Shown here: positions 1 through 7,979 of the stretch, one piece after another | Numbering within the stretch: the stretch's first letter is position 1 | Layout: each line of letters starts with the position of its first letter | DNA from: Vibrio tubiashii ATCC 19109 | GTDB lineage: Bacteria; Pseudomonadota; Gammaproteobacteria; Enterobacterales; Vibrionaceae | Assembly (NCBI RefSeq): GCF_000772105.1 | Contig: NZ_CP009354.1 | Location: 1,736,001-1,800,000, forward strand | Length of the DNA: 64,000 nt | Direction: 5' to 3' | Notes under the pieces: generated by a model | The model's input: the letters and a program-made list of their open reading frames with translations, nothing else | Database searches by the model: none | Told to the model about the DNA's origin: nothing | Translations under genes and position numbers: made by a program

Positions 1-2
1 AC

Positions 3-518
3 GGCAGAGGACTTTACCTGTTTGGTGGTGTGCCTTTTGTCTCTGGTCCCTTAACTATCTCCTTAGGCGATGATTGTCGTATTTCAGGACAAACTACTTT
101 TAGTGCTCGACCTCAATCTGACAATCCTCAGCTCATTGTTGGTAGCAACGTTGATATTGGATGGCAAAGCACATTCGCAATTGGCCATAAAATCGTGATT
201 GGTGACAATGTTCGTATTGCTGGTCGAGCTTTTCTCTTCGGCTATTCGGGTCACTCTTTAGATGCGGCTATGCGGGCAAAAGGTTTTGGAGATCTAGATT
301 GCGACGTCGGCGATATCATCCTCGAAAACGACGTATGGCTTGGTACAAACGTGACGGTTTGCCCAAATGTCACTATTGGTGAAGGCACTATCGTTGGCAC
401 CGGAAGTGTTGTTACCAAGGATCTCCCTCCCTATGTGGTAGTAGCAGGCAATCCAGCAAGAGTAATTCGTTCACTTGCTGACTCTTCAACTAGTAATGAG
501 GAAAGTCGTCATGCGTGA
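3..518 (+). CDS. sypM: Hexapeptide-repeat acyltransferase, SypM-like (5' end outside window)
   Basis: Left-handed beta-helix O-acyltransferase, probably acetylating a sugar of the exported polysaccharide in the cytoplasm. The reading frame is open to the first base of the window, so the gene is truncated and the GTG at 30 is internal. Hexapeptide-type repeats run through the middle (IGDNVRIAG, LENDVWLGTNVTV, TIGEGTIVGTGSVV), and the end carries the typical VVAGNPARVIR closing motif. The stop overlaps the next start (511) by 8 bp, so it is translationally coupled to the glycosyltransferase. The symbol rests on the order of the six genes, which matches sypM-sypR of Vibrio fischeri; on sequence alone it is only an acyltransferase. 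Confidence 0.8.
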   Translation, partial: GRGLYLFGGVPFVSGPLTISLGDDCRISGQTTFSARPQSDNPQLIVGSNVDIGWQSTFAIGHKIVIGDNVRIAGRAFLFGYSGHSLDAAMRAKGFGDLDCDVGDIILENDVWLGTNVTVCPNVTIGEGTIVGTGSVVTKDLPPYVVVAGNPARVIRSLADSSTSNEESRHA

Positions 519-1626
519 TCTTATTGTTTTCGGTGAAGACTTCGGCGGTTTGCCATCAAGTACTCAACACCTAGTAATTCGTTTGGCTAAGCAGCGTAAA
601 GTGCTGTGGGTAAATTCGATTGGCCTGCGTCAGCCTAAACTGACGATGCACGATTTCAAGCGAGCAGCGAACAAGCTATTAGGTAAAAGTAAGGGGGGCT
701 TTAGTCGCCATAACGAACAACCGTCGAATATCAGTGTCGTTAACCTAAAAACGATTCCAGCACCTCGTTCTTGGTTCGCGCGTCAAATAGCTAAAACGAT
801 GATTTGCTCTCAGTTGAAACCCGTGATTAAAAAGCTTGGCTTAAACAAGCCCATCTTATGGAGTTCACTCCCTACCACCGCTGATCTGTGTGGAACACTG
901 GATGAATCTGCCATTGTTTATTATTGTGGCGATGATTTTTCATCTCTTGCAGGTGTTGACCACGACGTAGTGGCAACGCACGAAAGTAAACTTGTCGAAC
1001 ATGCAGATTTAATTCTCGCGGCGAGTGCAAAACTACTGACTAAATTTCCTCAGTCTAAAACACATTATCTACCTCATGGGGTCGATACGCATCTGTTCAG
1101 CACTCCAGTGAGTCGTGCCATCGACTTACCTTCAGCAGAAAATAAAATTGCTGGTTTCTATGGCAGTTTGTCTAACTGGTTAGATTATGAACTTATTGAT
1201 CAAGTGTGCTTAGCCAATCCAACTTGGCAGTTCGTGTTTATCGGTCCATTGGAACTGCCGTCTAATCCTTTGCCAAAATTGCCGAATGTACACTACCTTG
1301 GCCCAAAACCTCATACTGAACTGCCAGGTTACAGCCAACATTGGGATGTTAGCCTATTGCCATTTAGATCTAATGGGCAAATCGCCTCATGCAGCCCGTT
1401 AAAACTGCTTGAGTACCTAGCAGCAGGAAGCTCGGTTATTGCGACGCCCTTCCCTGCACTTTCTCCATATAGAGAGCAAGTCAACGTAGTGACTAACGCT
1501 CAGCAGTTTACTGACGCCTTAAATGGCCTAGATTTAGATTCAAGCATTGGTGAGCAGCAATCTGTTGCATCGGAAAGCTGGGATGCTCGTACAGTTAAGC
1601 TTAATAGTATGTTGGAGTCATTATGA
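511..1626 (+). CDS. sypN: Glycosyltransferase, SypN-like
   Basis: Predicted GT-B glycosyltransferase of about 371 residues. The start is the ATG at 511, preceded by GAGGAAAG at 498-505; an upstream in-frame start at 475 would lie deep inside the acyltransferase gene. The N-terminus (LIVFGEDFGGLPSSTQHL) resembles TuaH/GumK-type transferases. The C-terminal half has the nucleotide-sugar domain signature (IAGFYGSLSNWLDYEL, then SCSPLKLLEYLAAGSSVIAT). It should add one sugar to the lipid-linked repeat unit at the cytoplasmic membrane. The ATGA overlap with the next gene at 1623 shows operon coupling. Donor and acceptor cannot be read from the sequence. Confidence 0.8.
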   Translation: MRDLIVFGEDFGGLPSSTQHLVIRLAKQRKVLWVNSIGLRQPKLTMHDFKRAANKLLGKSKGGFSRHNEQPSNISVVNLKTIPAPRSWFARQIAKTMICSQLKPVIKKLGLNKPILWSSLPTTADLCGTLDESAIVYYCGDDFSSLAGVDHDVVATHESKLVEHADLILAASAKLLTKFPQSKTHYLPHGVDTHLFSTPVSRAIDLPSAENKIAGFYGSLSNWLDYELIDQVCLANPTWQFVFIGPLELPSNPLPKLPNVHYLGPKPHTELPGYSQHWDVSLLPFRSNGQIASCSPLKLLEYLAAGSSVIATPFPALSPYREQVNVVTNAQQFTDALNGLDLDSSIGEQQSVASESWDARTVKLNSMLESL

Positions 1627-3059
1627 ATGAGCTAAAAATGAGGTTCATCGTCATACTCAACTCAGCATGGCGACAGCGCTACGTAATCGTAGTACCTATT
1701 CTCATCCTTCCTTTTGTTGGCTACTTCATTGGAAAAGTCGCACCAACAAATTACGTGTCGCATACTTCTATGCTGATACAGGAAACGGCGAAGATGAACC
1801 CTTTCCTAGAGGATATCGCCGTATCAACGATGCTAAAAGAGCGGCTCAATGCGCTCAGCACCTTGCTTAAAAGTCGTCACGTATTGACGGCTGTCGCGAA
1901 AGAGCATGGTTTGATCGATGACTCGATGGCTCCTGCAGAGCGTGATTACATTATAAGTAAACTTTCAAGCAGCCTTACTGTGACTCAACCAGGTAAGGAT
2001 TTTCTAAAGATTTCGTTAACAGCCCCTAACCCTGCTGGGATGAAAGAGCTGTTGGAGTCAATTAGCGAGCACTTTATAGAGCAGCTGCTTGCTCCTGAAC
2101 GCTCTTCGATTGAGGATTCATCCGAATTCCTCGCGATTCATATTGAAAAGCGCAGAGAAGAGCTGGATATTGCTGAGAATGAGTTGGCAGACTTCAAAAA
2201 TCGCTACGCTTCCGTCACGCCAGAAATGCAAAGCCAAGCACTAGGTAGGCTTGCTTCTTTGAAACAAAGCTACGCGGAGAAAAAAGCCGAGCTTGCAGGT
2301 GTAGAACGAAGCTTAGGCTCACTCGATCAACAACTGTCTAAAACAAATCCAGTAGTCGGTAAAATTGAAGATCAGATCATCGAAATTCGCAGCGAGTTGA
2401 CGCTTCTAAAAGCGAAATACACTGAAAGTCACAGTGCCGTTCAAGGTAAAGAACGTGAGTTACGACGCTTAGAGAATGAGCGTTCCATCTTGCTACAAAT
2501 GGAACAACCGAACATCAGTAGTGATCAGCTATGGGACATCGCTAGTAGCAACAAGCTCAAAGATCTTGGTGAAGTGCAGCCCTTACTGGTAACCCAACTC
2601 CAAAGTTTGCAATTAGTCCGTGGCCGCTATGAATCATTGACTGAGGAGACTAAAAGTCTCAAAGAAATGATCGCCCGATTAGAACAGGAAGCCAATAGCT
2701 TTGGTGATAACGCGAAAACCATGCACCGCCTAGTGAGAAATGCGGAAATTAAACGTCAGCTCTACGATGAATTGATTCAACGTTACGAGATGGCGCAGTT
2801 AACCGGATCGTTAGGTGTATTCGAGCAAAACAAACGAGTCAAAATTATCGACCTTCCTTATACTCCGAGTCGACCTGCTAACCTTCCCGCGATTGTTTTT
2901 GTCATCGCTGGTTTAATTGCTGGCATCGGATTGGGTGCAGGCGTCGCAATCCTTATAGAGCTGTTTGACTCTTCGATTAGACGTAAAGAAGAGATTGAGG
3001 CGATCACAAATGCACCTGTGATTACCTATATTCCTAAGATTAAGCCTTATCAATCATAA
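1623..3059 (+). CDS. sypO: Wzz/GNVR chain-length determinant protein, SypO-like
   Basis: Inner-membrane polysaccharide co-polymerase of 478 residues that sets polymer length or couples polymerisation to export. A membrane segment lies at about residues 21-40, a long periplasmic coiled-coil region at about 160-400, and a second membrane segment at about 424-447 (AIVFVIAGLIAGIGLGAGVAI) followed by a short cytoplasmic tail. The P-rich GNVR-type motif (LPYTPSRPANLP) precedes the second segment. There is no Walker A kinase domain after it, so this is a kinase-less Wzz-type protein rather than a Wzc tyrosine kinase. The start overlaps the previous stop. Confidence 0.85.
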   Translation: MNELKMRFIVILNSAWRQRYVIVVPILILPFVGYFIGKVAPTNYVSHTSMLIQETAKMNPFLEDIAVSTMLKERLNALSTLLKSRHVLTAVAKEHGLIDDSMAPAERDYIISKLSSSLTVTQPGKDFLKISLTAPNPAGMKELLESISEHFIEQLLAPERSSIEDSSEFLAIHIEKRREELDIAENELADFKNRYASVTPEMQSQALGRLASLKQSYAEKKAELAGVERSLGSLDQQLSKTNPVVGKIEDQIIEIRSELTLLKAKYTESHSAVQGKERELRRLENERSILLQMEQPNISSDQLWDIASSNKLKDLGEVQPLLVTQLQSLQLVRGRYESLTEETKSLKEMIARLEQEANSFGDNAKTMHRLVRNAEIKRQLYDELIQRYEMAQLTGSLGVFEQNKRVKIIDLPYTPSRPANLPAIVFVIAGLIAGIGLGAGVAILIELFDSSIRRKEEIEAITNAPVITYIPKIKPYQS

Positions 3060-3074
3060 AGACTTTCAAATTGA

Positions 3075-3089
3075 TTATCAGGTTGAGAA
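3075..3089 (-). promoter_or_regulatory. Possible SypG-type enhancer element upstream of sypP
   Basis: The minus strand reads TTCTCAACCTGATAA. The published V. fischeri SypG-binding consensus, as I recall it, is TTCTCA-N3-TGC plus a degenerate tail; this site matches except for the C of TGC. It lies about 80 bp upstream of the predicted sigma-54 start, a normal position for an enhancer-binding response regulator. Low confidence because it is a single imperfect match. Confidence 0.35.
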
Positions 3090-3136
3090 CTAACTTTTAA
3101 AACACGTAAGACACTGAAATATAAACACTTAAAATC

Positions 3137-3152
3137 TGGCACACTATGTGCT
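3137..3152 (+). promoter_or_regulatory. Sigma-54 (-24/-12) promoter for sypP
   Basis: TGGCACACTATGTGCT matches the sigma-54 consensus TGGCAC-R-N4-TTGC-W at every specified base except one (G for the first T of TTGC), with correct GG-to-GC spacing. The predicted start near 3163 leaves a short leader before the sypP ribosome site. syp promoters of V. fischeri are sigma-54 dependent and activated by SypG, and one of them lies upstream of sypP. Confidence 0.75.
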
Positions 3153-3190
3153 CTTACTAACTTAAAGGAATTATTCGTTTAGGAGCTAGT

Positions 3191-4282
3191 ATGAGCACAC
3201 CTTGCAAAACAATCATCCATGTGGTCCAACACCTCTCTCCTGGTGGTCTAGAGGCGCTAGCTCTCAATATGCTCGCATTTTCTAACCCACAACAGAAAGT
3301 GCTCATCATTAGCCTAGAAGGGACTAAACAAGAATCCATCTCAAAATGGTCGAAACTTGAAGCCGTAAAGAACCAACTTATCTTCTTGAACAAACCATCG
3401 GGATACAGTGTTAAAACTTTGGTTCAGCTGTTCAGATTATTCCGCACACTCAAACCTAGCGTTGTCCATACTCATCATATTGGACCAATTCTTTATGGTT
3501 CGATAGCCGCAAGACTGGCAGGCGTTAAGGCGAGAATCCACACAGAACACGACGCATGGCATTTATCTGACGAGAAACATCGCTCTCTACAAGGCTTTGC
3601 TTTAAAAATAGCGAAACCAAGTATTGTTGCCGATGCGGCTTTGGTCAGAGAGCAAATTCACCGTCACTTCGACTATAAAGACGTGACGGTTATTAAAAAC
3701 GGCATCGATTGCGAGCAGTTCACAACTGGTTCTAAACATCTGGCTCGCCAAGTTGTTGGTCTTCCTGTGCGCAGCACGATTATTGGTAGCGCTGGACGCC
3801 TTGAAAAAGTAAAAGGTCACGATGTGCTGATTGATGCAATGACCTTACTGCCGAATCACATTGAACTGGTAATTGCAGGCGAAGGTAGCCAAAGGAAAAA
3901 GCTCGAAGCACAAGTGAAGGAACTTGGCATTAGCCATAGAGTCACCTTTTTAGGTCTTGTCGATGACATGGTTCGATTCTATCAAGCATTGGATCTGTTC
4001 TGCCTTCCCTCACGTAGTGAAGGCTTCCCACTTTCAACATTAGAGGCCCAATCATGTGACATTGTCACTTTAACAAGTAACGTGGGAGCTACAGGTGAGA
4101 CACTCTGCCCAATTACAGGGAGCCTATTTGAGAGTGAAAACCCGCAAGCACTCGCTTCTAGTGTCCTCACTGCCCTTGAGCTACACCACACTGACTCTCC
4201 GCGTGACTTTGTACTTCACAACAATGACATCAGAGACATGATGAGAGCTTATGAAATGTTGGCAGAGGAGAAAAGCGCATGA
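3191..4282 (+). CDS. sypP: GT4-family glycosyltransferase, SypP-like
   Basis: Retaining GT-B glycosyltransferase of 363 residues. The N-terminal domain has the typical loop VQHLSPGGLEALALNML. The C-terminal GT4 domain shows SAGRLEKVKGHDVLIDAM, LVIAGEGSQRKKLE and the E-x7-E-type donor motif SRSEGFPLSTLEAQ. The ATG at 3191 follows AGGAG. A 131-bp gap before it holds a sigma-54 promoter, so it begins a second transcription unit, and its last bases overlap the next gene at 4279. Its likely job is adding a sugar to the lipid-linked repeat unit. Confidence 0.85.
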   Translation: MSTPCKTIIHVVQHLSPGGLEALALNMLAFSNPQQKVLIISLEGTKQESISKWSKLEAVKNQLIFLNKPSGYSVKTLVQLFRLFRTLKPSVVHTHHIGPILYGSIAARLAGVKARIHTEHDAWHLSDEKHRSLQGFALKIAKPSIVADAALVREQIHRHFDYKDVTVIKNGIDCEQFTTGSKHLARQVVGLPVRSTIIGSAGRLEKVKGHDVLIDAMTLLPNHIELVIAGEGSQRKKLEAQVKELGISHRVTFLGLVDDMVRFYQALDLFCLPSRSEGFPLSTLEAQSCDIVTLTSNVGATGETLCPITGSLFESENPQALASSVLTALELHHTDSPRDFVLHNNDIRDMMRAYEMLAEEKSA

Positions 4283-5466
4283 TCGACTTACTACTCACGA
4301 TTCTATTTGTCGTCAGCTGCCTTTTGGTTATCTATCACCATGTTGGTTACCCAGTGCTGCTTTCTTGGTACTCGAAACAGCACCCTTTTAAAACGATAAA
4401 TCACCGTAGTCGTGGATTCAAAAGTATTAAAGGGGACAGAGCTTGCGCGACCATCACAATTTTGGTTCCCGCATTCAACGAGGAGCAATGGATCGCAGAC
4501 AAAATTCGTAACCTGTCTTCGCTCGATTATCCAAAAAACAAATACAAGGTCATCATTGCCTGCGATGGTTGTACTGACAACACTGTCTCAATCGCGGAGC
4601 AAACCATTCAAGAGGCGATTTGTGCAGATACTCACTTCGAGATCAGAGCCTTCGAATCCAATCGTGGCAAAGTCGCGGTCGTCAATGAACAGATGAAAAC
4701 CATCACGAGTGACATTACAGCTTTGAGCGATGTCTCAGCTCTCATTTCAATTGATGCATTATGGGTTGCCAACAAACACTTTCATAATGAACAAGTTGGC
4801 GTGGTCAATGGCCATTACCAGCTGTTTAAACCGGGTAATGAAGGCGAAGCATGTTATTGGCAATATCAGAGTAAACTCAAGATGCGCGAAGCGACCTTAG
4901 GTTCTACTCTAGGCGCACACGGAGCTTTCTACCTGTTTAGAACTCACCTGTTTGAATCAATGAGCATGGACACTATCAATGATGACTTTATGATTCCTAT
5001 GTCGATCGTACGTCAAGGTTACATTGCAGAGTATGAGCCTCAGATGGTTGCACTAGAGATGGAGGCAACAAACGAGAGAGACGACTTTAGCAGAAGACTG
5101 CGAATTTCCGCAGGAAACATGCAACAAGCTATCGAACTTTGTGAGATGTTCTTACCAAAGTACAAAGGCGTTGCGTTTGCATTCTTTTCAGGAAAAGGAT
5201 TAAGACTCATCACCCCTTACCTACTGATATTCTGCTTAATTAGCTCAATTATCATGATGGACAACCCGCTCTTCATGGCAGCATTGATCGTCCAAATCGC
5301 GCTTTATTCACTAGCAGTACTTAGTCATCAATTGCCATACATTTTTAGTCATAAAGCCTGCAAACTGCTGCTTTATATCGTTGCAGGTCACTGTGCAAAT
5401 TTCATCGGTGGTATGCGTTACCTATTCGGTCTTGAATCAGGAAAATGGTCTCGCGTAGGCCAATAA
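4279..5466 (+). CDS. sypQ: Membrane GT2-family glycosyltransferase, SypQ-like
   Basis: Processive-type GT2 transferase of 395 residues. An N-terminal membrane segment (about 3-22) is followed by the GT-A domain: TITILVPAFNEEQWI, the donor-site IIACDGCTDNTV, an ALSDVSA segment in the acceptor metal region, and INDDFMIPM. Several hydrophobic segments follow from about residue 310, anchoring it in the inner membrane. It overlaps sypP by four bases. A variant QxxRW-like segment is not obvious, so a single-sugar transfer is as likely as polymer synthesis. Confidence 0.8.
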   Translation: MIDLLLTILFVVSCLLVIYHHVGYPVLLSWYSKQHPFKTINHRSRGFKSIKGDRACATITILVPAFNEEQWIADKIRNLSSLDYPKNKYKVIIACDGCTDNTVSIAEQTIQEAICADTHFEIRAFESNRGKVAVVNEQMKTITSDITALSDVSALISIDALWVANKHFHNEQVGVVNGHYQLFKPGNEGEACYWQYQSKLKMREATLGSTLGAHGAFYLFRTHLFESMSMDTINDDFMIPMSIVRQGYIAEYEPQMVALEMEATNERDDFSRRLRISAGNMQQAIELCEMFLPKYKGVAFAFFSGKGLRLITPYLLIFCLISSIIMMDNPLFMAALIVQIALYSLAVLSHQLPYIFSHKACKLLLYIVAGHCANFIGGMRYLFGLESGKWSRVGQ

Positions 5467-5476
5467 GGAGATTATT

Positions 5477-6115
5477 ATGAGCAACGTATCAACACACATT
5501 TCAATTTGGTTAGCAAAACGTCTGTTTGACCTATTTGGCGCACTATTTGGATTGCTACTGCTTTCTCCAGTCATGCCTTTTATCGCACTGGCGATAAAAC
5601 TGAGCTCCCCTGGTCCTGTTTTTTACAAGCAATTGAGAGTAGGTAAATCAACACCGGAAAAAATGGTATTTTTTGAAATCATTAAGTTTCGCACCATGTA
5701 TCAAGATGCCGAGCAACGCACTGGTGCTGTATGGGCGACAGAAAACGATCCAAGAATCACCCCAGTCGGACGCTTCCTACGTAAAACGCGCCTAGACGAG
5801 ATTCCTCAGTTGTTTAATGTTGTTATGGGTGAAATGTCATTAATTGGCCCGCGTCCAGAGCGCCCAAGCTTTTACAGTAAACTAGAGAATGCAATCCCTT
5901 ACTTTGCTGACAGAACTTACGGTGTCATGCCCGGAATCACAGGGCTAGCGCAAGTAAACCAAGGTTACGATACTTGTATTGATGATGTTCGTAGAAAAGT
6001 TGGCTATGACCATAGTTACGCTCTTTCATTGTGCTCAATGAAGTCATGGTTAAGCATGGATATGAGCATTATCACAAAAACCATCGTGGTTATGTTTGAT
6101 GGTCGAGGACAATAG
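5477..6115 (+). CDS. sypR: Undecaprenyl-phosphate sugar phosphotransferase, SypR-like
   Basis: Initiating enzyme that loads the first sugar-1-phosphate onto the undecaprenyl carrier. The 212 residues form the short monotopic type, with one N-terminal membrane hairpin (LFDLFGALFGLLLLSPVM). The bacterial sugar transferase core is intact: LSSPGPVFYKQLRVG, IIKFRTM, PVGRFLRKTRLDEIPQL, MSLIGPRPERP and MPGITGLAQV. The ATG at 5477 follows AAGGAG. It is the last gene of the operon, as sypR is in V. fischeri. Confidence 0.9.
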   Translation: MSNVSTHISIWLAKRLFDLFGALFGLLLLSPVMPFIALAIKLSSPGPVFYKQLRVGKSTPEKMVFFEIIKFRTMYQDAEQRTGAVWATENDPRITPVGRFLRKTRLDEIPQLFNVVMGEMSLIGPRPERPSFYSKLENAIPYFADRTYGVMPGITGLAQVNQGYDTCIDDVRRKVGYDHSYALSLCSMKSWLSMDMSIITKTIVVMFDGRGQ

Positions 6116-6233
6116 TCGTTAACGAGCCGAGATATGTACGTGATTTAATGCACATTTTTTAATTGGCAATGCGTAAAACAACAACAATTCGATTAGTTAT
6201 AAAGCAAACGAGTAAAAATCGAAGAAAATGCGC

Positions 6234-6262
6234 TTGCACGATTGAATAACTCTCGGTAACAT
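6234..6262 (+). promoter_or_regulatory. Putative promoter of the tRNA-Val pair
   Basis: TTGCAC and TAACAT are separated by 17 bases, and a C-rich stretch (CCCTCTCG) follows, as in stringently controlled tRNA promoters. The predicted transcript would start about 12-15 bases before the first tRNA. Confidence 0.5.
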
Positions 6263-6282
6263 CCCTCTCGTTCTTAAGGAAT

Positions 6283-6359
6283 GGGTCCGTAGCTCAGTTG
6301 GTTAGAGTACTACCTTGACATGGTAGGGGTCGGCGATTCGAGTTCGCCCGGACCCACCA
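6283..6359 (+). tRNA. tRNA-Val (anticodon GAC), copy 1
   Basis: A 77-nt cloverleaf with 3' CCA encoded. The acceptor stem pairs GGGTCCG with CGGACCC, the anticodon stem is CTACC/GGTAG around loop TTGACAT, and the T arm contains TTCGAGT. The anticodon GAC reads GUC/GUU. It is identical to the copy at 6396. Confidence 0.97.
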
Positions 6360-6395
6360 CTCCTTGAAGCATTCAGTTGCAAAGAACATAAATTT

Positions 6396-6472
6396 GGGTC
6401 CGTAGCTCAGTTGGTTAGAGTACTACCTTGACATGGTAGGGGTCGGCGATTCGAGTTCGCCCGGACCCACCA
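6396..6472 (+). tRNA. tRNA-Val (anticodon GAC), copy 2
   Basis: Base-for-base duplicate of the preceding tRNA, separated by 36 nt, with encoded CCA. Both lie upstream of a single strong terminator, so they are probably processed from one transcript. Confidence 0.97.
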
Positions 6473-6480
6473 AATTTATA

Positions 6481-6512
6481 GAAAAGCCCACTTTATAGTG
6501 GGCTTTTCTTTT
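6481..6512 (+). terminator. Rho-independent terminator of the tRNA operon
   Basis: GAAAAGCCCACT and its complement AGTGGGCTTTTC form a 12-bp stem with a four-base loop, followed by TTTT. Confidence 0.9.
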
Positions 6513-6855
6513 ATCTAATGCTTCCACACCTTCCAAAGTTCATACAACTTAACGCTCACGGCTAATACGCAACACCAAACATTTCCTTATTTATATAAGC
6601 AATACTGCGATTTAGCTTTAGACTTGAACGCGACTTTGAGAGTTTCCGGTATTTGGATGAACTTTGCAGAACAGACCGTAATCTGATGATTTAGTTCTCT
6701 TATTTAGGAAACAGATCGGCTGTAAGTTGCAATATCGCGGCAAAATATGGTTCAAGTTCACCAAAATACACTCCTCACCTCACCAACAAGCTAAAAACTT
6801 TGCACACTATTTCATATCGCCAGTAGAGCACTAAAAAAGTTTACCGGATAACATT
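6513..6855. other. Intergenic region with no gene recognised
   Basis: 343 bp, AT-rich, between the tRNA terminator and the heptosyltransferase-like gene. No convincing ORF with a ribosome site and no strong hairpin were seen. It presumably carries the promoter of the downstream gene, but no clear -35/-10 pair could be assigned. Confidence 0.5.
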
Positions 6856-7932
6856 ATGAATCACCTGTGGTTTGAGCGCGGCGCTTATACATCTTCAGCT
6901 GCGCGTCACTATCTTGCAAATGAGTTCTCTCCTGAGAAAGTAAAAAAAATTGCGATTTTTCGTCATGCAGCACTTGGTGACCAAGTGATTGTTCGTCCGA
7001 TGTTAGTGGAAGCGAGGAAGTTTTTTCCTAACGCAAAAATTACTCTAGTAGGTGTATCAAACTACCAGTATGGTGCGCCTTCTGATTTAGCTGATGAAAC
7101 AATCTTTATGACTGGACGTCATAAGAAAAAAGAACTGACATTGAAAGAGCAAATTGCTGAGTTCAAGCAACTTGATGAGCAGGACATTATCTTCGATGTT
7201 GCTGGTACAAATCGCTCATACTGGATGACTCTATTTAGCAAGGCAAAGTTGAAATTCGGATTCCCATACATATCTTACCTTTGTGGCACTCTTTATAATA
7301 TTGCAGTATTCCGATCTGACTACCAACCAGAGTTGGAAGTGATGCTAGACATGTTAAAAATGCTTGGACACAACCCTCAACGACCTCTTGATTTCGCGTA
7401 CCCTAATCACTTGAAACTATTCAAAGAAGAAAAAGGCAGCAGACCAAAAATTCTTTATTTCAATGGCGCTTCGACTAAGACTAAAATTCTCTCCGAACAA
7501 CAAATGAAATCACTCATAGAAGAGGCTGTAAATTTGTTGCCAGATTATCAACACGTCTATCTGGAGGGGAAAAATGACTTTGAGAAAGGTGACTTCCTTA
7601 AGCACTTAATCGGCAAGGACAACTTTGAGATTCAACAGTGCTTACCTTTAGAAGAGTTAGTAGAGTACTCTGCGAAAGCGAGATTGGTGGTCGCACCAGA
7701 CACTGGGATCAGAAATGTAGCTATTGCAACCCATACACCAACCGTCGGTATTTTTTATTCTACGGTGCCATTTCGTTATACTCCACTTGAAGGAGATCAT
7801 CGAATAGTGATGAATGCAAATGGCGACATCCCGAGTAACAGCCAAATTCTTTCAGAAGTACAACGAGCACTGTCACTACAGAAAAGCGACTATAAATTCA
7901 AACATGAACCTATTCTCACTTATGTTAGCTAA
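6856..7932 (+). CDS. GT9 (heptosyltransferase) family glycosyltransferase
   Basis: 358-residue GT-B protein of the ADP-heptose:LPS heptosyltransferase family, probably acting on LPS core or another surface glycan on the cytoplasmic face. The N-terminal motif KIAIFRHAALGDQVIVRPML and the C-terminal motif VVAPDTGIRNVAIATHTPTVGIF are family hallmarks (usually GD...P and DTG.MH.A). The usual Met-His of the second motif is replaced by Arg-Asn, so the donor may not be heptose. The gene stands alone, and the ribosome site is weak (CGGATAAC). It is convergent with the kinase gene at 7980. Confidence 0.75.
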   Translation: MNHLWFERGAYTSSAARHYLANEFSPEKVKKIAIFRHAALGDQVIVRPMLVEARKFFPNAKITLVGVSNYQYGAPSDLADETIFMTGRHKKKELTLKEQIAEFKQLDEQDIIFDVAGTNRSYWMTLFSKAKLKFGFPYISYLCGTLYNIAVFRSDYQPELEVMLDMLKMLGHNPQRPLDFAYPNHLKLFKEEKGSRPKILYFNGASTKTKILSEQQMKSLIEEAVNLLPDYQHVYLEGKNDFEKGDFLKHLIGKDNFEIQQCLPLEELVEYSAKARLVVAPDTGIRNVAIATHTPTVGIFYSTVPFRYTPLEGDHRIVMNANGDIPSNSQILSEVQRALSLQKSDYKFKHEPILTYVS

Positions 7933-7979
7933 CTGCACGTCCGTCTATTTTAAGGTTCTGTCGTATCCATTTCGCACTA

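Noticed and set aside
30..518. GTG at 30 as the true start of the acyltransferase
   Set aside because: The frame is open to the window edge and encodes further plausible beta-helix residues, so the gene begins outside.
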